NCBI RefSeq assembly: GCF_900113085.1
Contig: NZ_FOOC01000003.1
Coordinates: 1 to 64,000 of the forward strand
Length of the DNA stretch: 64,000 nt
Direction of reading: 5' to 3'
Source of the DNA: Fontimonas thermophila
Lineage (GTDB): Bacteria; Pseudomonadota; Gammaproteobacteria; Nevskiales; Nevskiaceae
Shown here: piece by piece, positions 56,907 through 64,000 of the stretch
Numbering within the stretch: the stretch's first letter is position 1
Layout: each line of letters starts with the position of its first letter
Position numbers and translations under genes: made by a program
The notes under the pieces: model-generated
What the model saw: the letters and a program-made list of their open reading frames with translations, nothing else
What the model was told of the DNA's origin: nothing
Databases searched by the model: none

Positions 56907-59900
56907 GTGCATGCGGCAATGACCGCGGACGGCCGCACCGTAGCCGACGAGGCCGGCGGCGGACGTTGCGAGCGCCATCTGTCGGCCGATGTCGTCGAGC
57001 TGTTTGCCGATGGCTCGAAATGGCAGGAGCGTCCGGATGCGGTGCAGCCGGCCTTTGATGTGATCATCGTCGGCAGCGGATATGGCGGCGCCATTGCCGC
57101 AGCCGGATTCGCCGGTTGTCTCGAAACCTCTGCGCAGGGCGCGCCGCGGCCCATCCGTGTCTGCGTCCTGGAGCGCGGGCGCGAGTACTTGCCCGGTGCA
57201 TTCCCATCCCGCATGTCTGAGCTGCCGCGCCATCTGCGCGGCCAGTTCTTCGGGCGGCGTGTTGATGGCGAGGGTCTGTTCGATGTGCGCATCGGTCCGG
57301 ACGTGAGCGTCGTCGTCGCCAACGGCCTGGGCGGTGGCTCGCTGATCAATGCCGGTGTCATGGAGACACCGGATGACGCCGTGCTCGACCGTTTCTGGCC
57401 GGCGCAGACACCGGGTTTGCCACCGCGCGCGCACTATTTCCGCGAGGCGCGACGGCGGCTCGGCGCGAGCCGTCCGGATCCGGACGATCCCTCGCGCGAT
57501 CGCGACAACACCATCCTCGACCATGCCGGACATCGGGCGCGCCGTCTTGACAAGTTCGAGGTGCTGCGGCGGCTGGCTCCGGACCGGGCGTTCCGCCCGG
57601 CGGCGTTGACGATCGCATTGCGCGAAGGACATACCACGTCGGCCGGGGTACGTCTGGCTCCCTGCACCTTGTGCGGTGATTGCGCGACGGGGTGCAACCA
57701 GAACGCCAAGGAATCCCTGGACACCAATCTACTGGTCACCGCGCGCCAGCGCGGAGCCGTGATTTACTGCGGTGCGACGGTGCTGCGCCTGCAGCGCTCC
57801 GAGCGCGAACCGAGCTTGTGGTGCCTGCAGGTCGCGCATACCGATCCGCACCTGCGCGCCCGCGAGGGTCCACCGCGCTGGATCGCCGCGCGAAAGGTCG
57901 TGCTCGCCGCCGGCGCGCTCGGCTCGACCGAGATTCTGCTGCGCTCGCAGTGCGCCGAAGCGGGGCCGGCGCTGTCGCTGCAGCTCGGCCGGCGGTTTTC
58001 GACCAATGGCGATCTGCTGCTGTTCGGCCATGACTACCGCGCCGCGGATGGCGGCGGCATCGCCAACGCGATGGCCGACGAGAACCGTCGCCCGGGCGAG
58101 CGTCATATCGGTCCGACGATCACCGGTGTCATCGATCCGCGCATGACCGACGCAGCGCTGCGTCCGTCTCAACCGATGCTGATCGAGGAAATGGCGGTGC
58201 CCGGTGCGCTGCGGCGTTTCGCCGAGGAGATGGTGACGACGGCTGCCGCGCTGTATGCGCTGGAGCGGCGCGATGGATCGCAGCATGCGCAGGGGCATCC
58301 GCCGGACGATCCTTGCGCGGTCGATCCGCAGCGCATGCTGCGCACCTCGGTGTTTGCGGCGATGGGCGACGACGGCGCCGCCGGCGAGCTGCGGCTGTGC
58401 ATCGATGCCGCCAGCGATCGGGACGGCCAGATCGACGTGGTCTGGCCGGATCTGCGTCGGCACCCGTTGTTCGATGCGCAGACCGATTATCTGTGCAAGC
58501 GCGCGGCTGTTTTCGGCGGCCTGACCATTCCCAATCCGATGTGGCGTTTTGTTCCGGAAAAGGTCGAGGCGATGACCGGCATCGGCCGCGGTCCGCAGCT
58601 CACCGTGCATCCCCTCGGCGGGTGCGCGATCGGTGCGGATGTCACACAAGGCGTGGTCGATCGCTATGGCCGTGTTTACGATGCCCGTGCGCCAGGGGCC
58701 GTGCACGACGGCCTGGTCGTGCTCGACGGCTCCATCGTGCCCTGTGCGCTAGGCGCCAATCCGGCGCTGACGATTGCGGCGCTGGCGCTGCAGGCGGTGG
58801 ATTACCTGCGCGCCGAATGGGGTCTGCAAGCGCCGCCCGCGCAGACGGTGGCGCCACTGGAACGACCCTTGCTGCGCACGCGCGCCGAGATCGATGCCGA
58901 CATCGACGCGCAGGCGGCAAAGCCGGTGGCGCGTGCATCGGTCAGTGAACGGCTCGCCGGCGTCGTGGCGCTGCGCGATGCCAGTGGCCGGGTGCGCGAC
59001 TGCTGGGTCGAGCTGACCTTGAACTACGCTCCGTTCGCCCCATCGGCGCTGTTCCGCCCTGATTGCGAAGGGCGCTTGCGCGACGCGGTGCTCGAGGTGC
59101 CGGTGTCGGCCGATCCATCCCCGCCGGGACGGCTGCGCATCTTTCTGCTCGACGAGTGGCGGCGCATCCGCGATCTGCCGGAGGATGAGACGCGGCGCCG
59201 TCTGGAGGACGCGGCCGCGCGGAGCTGGGCCCTGGACGGGCGCCTGACCGTGTTCGAACGCGAGGCCAGCCGACCGCTGCAGCGCAGTGCGCGCGCGTTT
59301 TTCGCCTGGGTACTCAACCGCGGTCTGCGCGATGCCGACCAGGCGCTGCGGCGCGACGGCTGGCGTGTGCTGCTCGGCGCGGGGCCGCTTCTCCGTGATG
59401 CCTGGCGCCTGGCGAGTCAGGCCGGCGCCGTGCGCACCTTCCGTTACGCCCTGACCATCGGTCGCGCGCTGCCTGATGCACCGCCGCCCGAGGGTGATGC
59501 GCCGCAGCGCTTCGATCCGCCGGCGCATTTCAGCGGCCTGCCGCTCGCAGGATGCAAGCGCATCACCTATGCACGGCCCTCCAATCCCTGGCGGCAGTTG
59601 CAGGAGCTGACCCTCAGTCGCGTCGGTGATGCGCTGGTGCCCGGCCGCCCGGCGGTACTCGCGCTCGACCAGCAGTATCTCGCGGCGCGGGCGCAGGCCC
59701 TGTTGCGGCTCGAGTCCCAGCGTGATCATTTCGAGGCGCTGGTCGATCTCGCCGGACTTGCGCTGACGCTGCTGCGCGGACTGCTGCCGATCCATTTGTG
59801 GAATACGCGCAAGCCCGATGCGCCGGGCCCGCGCGTTCCCGTGCGTCTGCCCGGTCCTTTGCCGGGCCTGCCGGCCCCAGAGATCCACACCGTGGCGGTC

Positions 59901-62594
59901 GATCACTGCGATGGCGCAGCGGTCATCGCGCGTCTGACCCGCTACCGTGGTCCGCAGCCACGTCCGGCGCTGCCGCCGGTGCTGATGATCCACGGTTACA
60001 GCGCGAGCGGCACCACGTTTGCGCATCCGGCGCTGCGGCCGGGCCTCGCGCGCGCCCTGGCGCTCGCCGGGCGCGACGTCTGGGTCGCCGATCTGCGCAG
60101 CAGCTGTGGCATGCCGGGGGCGACCCGGCCATGGACCTTCGAGCGCATCGCGCTCTCCGACATCCCGGCCCTCGTCGATCACGTCTGCCGGGTGACCGGT
60201 TGCGCCCAGCTCGATGTCATCGCCCACTGCATGGGGGCGGCGATGCTGAGCATGGCCGTGCTCTCCGCCGATTTACCCGCGCACGGCAGCGGTGTGCTCA
60301 GTGCGCGCGACGGGGATTTCGTCGATCGCTTCCGGAGCGCACGCCAGGCCTTGCCCGGGCGCATTCGCCGCCTCGTGCTGTCGCAGGTCGGGCCGGCCGT
60401 CGTGCTCAGCCAGCGCAATATCTTCCGCGCTTTCGTGATGTCGTTCGCCGAGCAGTTGTTCGGACCGTTCACGTACAGCTTCCGTCCCGAACCGGATCAG
60501 GGAATGGCGCTCGACCTGTTGGACCGGCTGCTCGCCAGCGTGCCCTATGACGACGAGGAGCTGCGCGCGGAACAGCCATGGCAGTTCTGGCGCAAGACCG
60601 GCTATGTCGGCACCCGGCACCGCATGGATGCGCTCTACGGCTGCACCTTCAAGCTGGCCAATCTCGATTCCGCCGTGCTCGAACACATCGACGACTTCTT
60701 CGGCCCGCTGTCGATGGATACCCTGGCCCAGGTGATTCATCTCGCGCGGCTGCGCCGGCTCGCCAACCGCATCGGTCGCAACCGTTTCGTCAGTCCACAG
60801 CGGCTGGCTGCGCTGTGGAGATTTCCGACGATGAGCATTCATGGCGAGGACAACGGTCTTGCCGACATCGCGACGCTCGCGCACATGGCGCGGCTGATGC
60901 AGCAGGCCGGCTGCGACTTCACGCCGGTGCCGGTGCCGGGCTACGGCCATCAGGACTGCCTGATCGGCAAGCACCTCGATCCCCTGTTCGAGCGCATCCG
61001 TGCTTTTCTGGATGAACCGCCGCGCGGGCGCGGGGCACGGCCGGTGTCCGAGCCGGCGCTGTTGGCGCAGGCTCCGTGGATGGGGCCGATGCTGTTGCCG
61101 GATCCAGCAGGCGGTGCATACGTGCTGGGTGCCGGTGCCGATCCGGGGCGGGGGTTTCCGCTGGCATTCGTGCTCGTTGCCGTCGAACGCACACAGGCGG
61201 GTTTCCGGCGCCGCGCCGGGTGGCCGGTGCAGCGCCGTTATCTCGATACGACGCCGGTCGGCGACTGGCTGACCGAGCCCTTGCCGGCGTGGGCGGATGA
61301 TTTCGCGGTGACCCATCTGGCCGCACTGTTCGTTTATGCCGGCACCGCGCAGGCGGATGTGCCGGATGCCGATGCCGTCGATGCCGCGGTGGACCGTGCG
61401 CTCGCTGGCATGGACGCAATGGCCGATGCCCTGCCGCCGGGCATTGTCGATCTGGGATGGCGGCAGGCAGACGGCGCTGCTCTGCGTCTTGCGCTCGGTA
61501 GTTGCCAATATCCGGCTGGCATTTTCGACGACGTGCCCGCTTATGCGGCCTGGCAGCGTCTCGTCACACGCTGCGCAGACCCGCGGCGGCGGCCACACGC
61601 GCTGATCCTCACCGGCGATCAGGTTTATGTCGATGCCACCGCCGGGCTGCTCGATCCATCACAGCGCGACGAGCGCTACCGCAAACCCTACGAACACTGG
61701 CTGCATCAGCGCCACGTGCGTGACGCACTGCGCCGTCTGCCGGTTTATACGATGCTCGACGATCACGAGATCGACAACGACTGGGCGCCATTGCCGCAGA
61801 CGGCGCCTGCTGCGCTGCGCGCGCGCAACGCCGAGTATCGGCGATTCGGCGTCGAGGCCTTCCAGCGCTATCAGCGCGCTCGTGCGACGACGCCGCTGTG
61901 GTTCGAGACCCGCCTGCACGAGGTGGAAGTGTTTTTCGCCGATACGCGCAGCGAGCGCGGATGCCGCGACAGCAGGACGGCCGCACTCGCGCCGATCATG
62001 GATCCAGCGCAGCACGCCGCCTTGCTGGACTGGATCGACCGCGGTGCGCAGCACGACCGTCCCAAGCTGTTGGTCGCCCCTGCGGCGATGCTGCCGCGCC
62101 ACCGCTACGCTCTTTGCGCAACCGGCGGCCCGGGTACCGCTGCAGCGGCCGTGCAGTCGGATGGCTGGGATGGCTGGCCGGCGAGCTGGCAGGCCGTGCT
62201 CGCGCGTATCGCCGACAGCGGCATCTGTGGGCTGGTGCTGCTCTCGGGCGATGAGCATCTGGGCCTGTGGGTGCAGGCGCGTGTGCAGCGCATGCAGCAT
62301 GACATCGTCGATCGTGACGTGCGTTTCGAGTCGGTGCACACCGCCGGGCTTTACACACCTTACCGTTTCGCCAATGCCCAGCGATCCGACTTCGTGCTGG
62401 CCGACGATTTTGCGTTCGCCTCCGCCGATGGGCGCTACCGGTATCGTTGTACGCTGCACACGCGCGTATTCGAGGGTGCGGGTTTTACCTTTCTCGAACT
62501 GGCGCGCAGCGCCGGATCGTCCTGGAAGCTACGCGTGGAATACGACGACGGCAGTGATGCCCCGCAGCGCTGCGGCGAAGCCGAGCTGTCCTGA
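56907..62594 (+). CDS. Three-part fusion: GMC oxidoreductase, alpha/beta hydrolase, PhoD-like phosphatase
   Basis: A 1895-residue protein. Residues ~45-640 form a GMC/cholesterol-oxidase-type flavoprotein with VGSGYGGAIAA and VANGLGGGSLINAG; CTLCGDCATGC (Cys253, 256, 259, 263) has ferredoxin-like spacing. A linker of ~330 residues follows. An alpha/beta hydrolase (~1000-1370) has HGYSASG (1029) and, at the nucleophile elbow, HCMGA with Cys1108 where Ser is usual; a late GHQD gives His. A PhoD-like metallophosphatase (~1450-1890) has GSCQYPAG (1531), TGDQVYVDA (1569) and DDHEIDNDW (1618-1626). No signal peptide is seen. Start GTG 56907 or ATG 56919. A role in sterol or polyester metabolism is possible but unproven. 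Confidence 0.85.
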   Translation: MHAAMTADGRTVADEAGGGRCERHLSADVVELFADGSKWQERPDAVQPAFDVIIVGSGYGGAIAAAGFAGCLETSAQGAPRPIRVCVLERGREYLPGAFPSRMSELPRHLRGQFFGRRVDGEGLFDVRIGPDVSVVVANGLGGGSLINAGVMETPDDAVLDRFWPAQTPGLPPRAHYFREARRRLGASRPDPDDPSRDRDNTILDHAGHRARRLDKFEVLRRLAPDRAFRPAALTIALREGHTTSAGVRLAPCTLCGDCATGCNQNAKESLDTNLLVTARQRGAVIYCGATVLRLQRSEREPSLWCLQVAHTDPHLRAREGPPRWIAARKVVLAAGALGSTEILLRSQCAEAGPALSLQLGRRFSTNGDLLLFGHDYRAADGGGIANAMADENRRPGERHIGPTITGVIDPRMTDAALRPSQPMLIEEMAVPGALRRFAEEMVTTAAALYALERRDGSQHAQGHPPDDPCAVDPQRMLRTSVFAAMGDDGAAGELRLCIDAASDRDGQIDVVWPDLRRHPLFDAQTDYLCKRAAVFGGLTIPNPMWRFVPEKVEAMTGIGRGPQLTVHPLGGCAIGADVTQGVVDRYGRVYDARAPGAVHDGLVVLDGSIVPCALGANPALTIAALALQAVDYLRAEWGLQAPPAQTVAPLERPLLRTRAEIDADIDAQAAKPVARASVSERLAGVVALRDASGRVRDCWVELTLNYAPFAPSALFRPDCEGRLRDAVLEVPVSADPSPPGRLRIFLLDEWRRIRDLPEDETRRRLEDAAARSWALDGRLTVFEREASRPLQRSARAFFAWVLNRGLRDADQALRRDGWRVLLGAGPLLRDAWRLASQAGAVRTFRYALTIGRALPDAPPPEGDAPQRFDPPAHFSGLPLAGCKRITYARPSNPWRQLQELTLSRVGDALVPGRPAVLALDQQYLAARAQALLRLESQRDHFEALVDLAGLALTLLRGLLPIHLWNTRKPDAPGPRVPVRLPGPLPGLPAPEIHTVAVDHCDGAAVIARLTRYRGPQPRPALPPVLMIHGYSASGTTFAHPALRPGLARALALAGRDVWVADLRSSCGMPGATRPWTFERIALSDIPALVDHVCRVTGCAQLDVIAHCMGAAMLSMAVLSADLPAHGSGVLSARDGDFVDRFRSARQALPGRIRRLVLSQVGPAVVLSQRNIFRAFVMSFAEQLFGPFTYSFRPEPDQGMALDLLDRLLASVPYDDEELRAEQPWQFWRKTGYVGTRHRMDALYGCTFKLANLDSAVLEHIDDFFGPLSMDTLAQVIHLARLRRLANRIGRNRFVSPQRLAALWRFPTMSIHGEDNGLADIATLAHMARLMQQAGCDFTPVPVPGYGHQDCLIGKHLDPLFERIRAFLDEPPRGRGARPVSEPALLAQAPWMGPMLLPDPAGGAYVLGAGADPGRGFPLAFVLVAVERTQAGFRRRAGWPVQRRYLDTTPVGDWLTEPLPAWADDFAVTHLAALFVYAGTAQADVPDADAVDAAVDRALAGMDAMADALPPGIVDLGWRQADGAALRLALGSCQYPAGIFDDVPAYAAWQRLVTRCADPRRRPHALILTGDQVYVDATAGLLDPSQRDERYRKPYEHWLHQRHVRDALRRLPVYTMLDDHEIDNDWAPLPQTAPAALRARNAEYRRFGVEAFQRYQRARATTPLWFETRLHEVEVFFADTRSERGCRDSRTAALAPIMDPAQHAALLDWIDRGAQHDRPKLLVAPAAMLPRHRYALCATGGPGTAAAAVQSDGWDGWPASWQAVLARIADSGICGLVLLSGDEHLGLWVQARVQRMQHDIVDRDVRFESVHTAGLYTPYRFANAQRSDFVLADDFAFASADGRYRYRCTLHTRVFEGAGFTFLELARSAGSSWKLRVEYDDGSDAPQRCGEAELS

Positions 62595-62605
62595 CGTGCG
62601 CTGTT

Positions 62606-63259
62606 TCAGGCCATGCCTTCGATCAGCAGGCCGGTTCTGGCGCAGGCAAATACGGCCTCAGTGCGGTTTTTCACACCGAGCACGCGGAACGCAGCAGCCA
62701 GATGCGCCTTGATGGTCGCCTCGGAAACCCCTACTTCCTGGGCGATGATCTTGTTGGATTTGCCTTGCATCACCAGACGCAGGACGTGCCGCTGGCGCGC
62801 GGTCAGCTGTTCGAGCGCGCGCCGGTCATAGACCGGCGGCGCTGGCATGAACGGGTCTTCGGCAGGCGCGTTCAGTGCGTGTGGCGGCAGATAAGTGCCA
62901 CCGGCGAGGATCAGGCGCAGTGCCGCCATCATCACCGCGTGGCTCGACGCCTTGGGGATGAAGCCGGCGGCACCGGCATCGATGACCCGGCGGATCAAGG
63001 TCGGGCTGTCCTCGGCCGAGAGCACGACGATGGCCGCGGTCTGCGCTTTCTCGCGCAATGCCTGCAATGCATCCAGGCCGCAGGTACCGGGCAGGCGGAA
63101 ATCGAGCAGGATGACATCGAAGGCTTGCTGCTCGGCCAGGCCGAGCGCCGCAGCGCAGTCCGCCGCCTCGGCGAACGACAGCCGATCGGCGAGATCGGCG
63201 AGCAGCAGCTTCAGCCCGGCCCGGAACAGTTCGTGATCGTCGACCAGCAGGATGTTCAA
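62606..63259 (-). CDS. LuxR/NarL-type response regulator
   Basis: A two-domain regulator of about 217 residues. The receiver has ILLVDDHELF and phospho-acceptor Asp53 in LLDFRLPG, and the C-terminal HTH (about 150-215) has LTARQRHVLRLVMQGKSNK and VSEATIKAHLAAAF. TTG 63259 fits the family start and follows GGGGGGTG; ATG 63331 is also open and would add 24 unlikely residues. With the hybrid kinase at the other end of the GMC fusion gene it may form a signalling pair. Confidence 0.87.
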   Translation of the reverse strand: MNILLVDDHELFRAGLKLLLADLADRLSFAEAADCAAALGLAEQQAFDVILLDFRLPGTCGLDALQALREKAQTAAIVVLSAEDSPTLIRRVIDAGAAGFIPKASSHAVMMAALRLILAGGTYLPPHALNAPAEDPFMPAPPVYDRRALEQLTARQRHVLRLVMQGKSNKIIAQEVGVSEATIKAHLAAAFRVLGVKNRTEAVFACARTGLLIEGMA

Positions 63260-63394
63260 GGCACCCCCCCACAAGGCACTCCCCGTCGGATCGCGCCGGC
63301 CATGGAACGGCAGGGTAGGCGTGTCGCCCATTGACCTGCGCCACGCTGTTTTCCCGCGGCGGCACCGCGATCCTTCGCAGCGCATACTATAGCG

Positions 63395-64000
63395 ATGCAC
63401 AGCATCTGCCGATCCACCTTGCGCATGGTCATGGCCGCGCTCGCCCTGATCGTCGCCGGCTGCGGGCCCAGGCCGTCGTCCACGCCAAGCGGCGAGCTTG
63501 CCACCGCACTCGAGGCCGCCCGCGTGCGCAACGCGGCCGTGATCATCGATTTCCACGCGCCGTGGTGTTACTCGTGTTACTACATGGCGCGCAATGTCCT
63601 CAATGGGCCGGAATGGGAGGCCGTGCTGCGCCGTGCCGTCGTCCTTGAGCAGGATGTCGATTCGCCGCAAGGCCGCGCGCTCCAGCAGCAATGGCGGGTC
63701 AAGGCGCTGCCGACGTATCTGGTGCTCGACGCCCAGGGGCGCGAGCTGGGCCGCATTCTCGGTGAGCAGACACGCAAGGATTTCTACGCCCGTCTCGATG
63801 CGCTGCTCGATCGCGGCAGCACGCTGGAGGCGCTCGCTGCACGGGTCACGGGACGCGATCCGGAATCGGTGTCGGCCGCGCGCCAGGTGCTGGCCGCCTA
63901 TCACGCCCGCCAGGACGGTGCCGGCGCGCTCTCCTGGTATGCGCGATTGTCGCCGGATGCGCACGATGCCCTTGCATCCGACATGGTGGCTGCGCAGTGG
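63395..64000 (+). CDS. Thioredoxin-like lipoprotein (runs off the right edge)
   Basis: The first 202 residues of an exported protein. A signal peptide with lipobox LIVAGC (Cys23) is followed by a thioredoxin fold, VIIDFHAPWCYSCYYM, with redox cysteines 58 and 61, and the cis-Pro block VKALPTYLVLD. The CYSC motif resembles DsbD-gamma/DUF255-type proteins. A helical region follows to the window edge. It is divergent from the response regulator. TACTAT nine bases upstream of the start could be a -10 box. Confidence 0.8.
   Translation, partial: MHSICRSTLRMVMAALALIVAGCGPRPSSTPSGELATALEAARVRNAAVIIDFHAPWCYSCYYMARNVLNGPEWEAVLRRAVVLEQDVDSPQGRALQQQWRVKALPTYLVLDAQGRELGRILGEQTRKDFYARLDALLDRGSTLEALAARVTGRDPESVSAARQVLAAYHARQDGAGALSWYARLSPDAHDALASDMVAAQW

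Overview
The window is GC-rich, densely coded bacterial chromosome. The set leuS-lptE, mltF, dadA, cioAB, dinB and selO, with encoded CCA on all three tRNAs, points to a gammaproteobacterium. AlkB-rubredoxin, quinohemoprotein alcohol dehydrogenase and a GlyGly-CTERM-like protease tail suggest a hydrocarbon-using Nevskiales/Solimonadaceae-type organism. The taxonomy is inference from gene content; no marker gene was compared.

Layout. 1-0.4 kb: 3' remnant of an IS481-type transposase. 0.6-8 kb: leuS, lptE, glcF, a decayed DUF481 outer-membrane gene, a small thioredoxin-like ferredoxin, mltF and a tRNA-Ser with a strong terminator. 8-14 kb: SDR dehydrogenase, PQQ/heme alcohol dehydrogenase, alkane hydroxylase fused to rubredoxin, and a divergent AraC regulator with a two-site direct-repeat operator. 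14-21 kb: secreted fungalysin-type protease, two tRNA-Arg genes, and a lipoprotein joining a beta-helix to a diheme cytochrome. 21-28.7 kb: D-amino-acid dehydrogenase, class III cyclase, voltage-sensor-only membrane protein, DUF5131 protein, and a cyanide-insensitive bd oxidase with a 48-residue third gene.

28.7-43 kb is the most unusual region. Six tightly packed minus-strand genes encode: an FAD reductase with two cyclic-nucleotide domains and 16 ferredoxin cysteines; a membrane protein with possible heme b ligands; an FHA domain joined through one membrane helix to a decaheme cytochrome; a lipoprotein with two GlcG/HbpS domains; an outer-membrane barrel; and a second decaheme cytochrome ending in an LVIVD propeller. 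A divergent pentaheme cytochrome sits beside them. Together they look like a cytoplasm-to-outer-membrane electron conduit with cyclic-nucleotide and phosphothreonine inputs. I do not recognise it as a described system.

43-55 kb: selO, secernin-type hydrolase, small lipoprotein, SDR, dinB, TM2 protein, a four-gene MacAB/NodT-type efflux operon with ATGA overlaps, a methyltransferase and a double-ACT protein. 55-64 kb: a hybrid histidine kinase and a LuxR-type response regulator flank a 1895-residue protein that joins a GMC oxidoreductase, an alpha/beta hydrolase with Cys at the nucleophile elbow, and a PhoD-like phosphatase. The window ends inside a thioredoxin-like lipoprotein gene.
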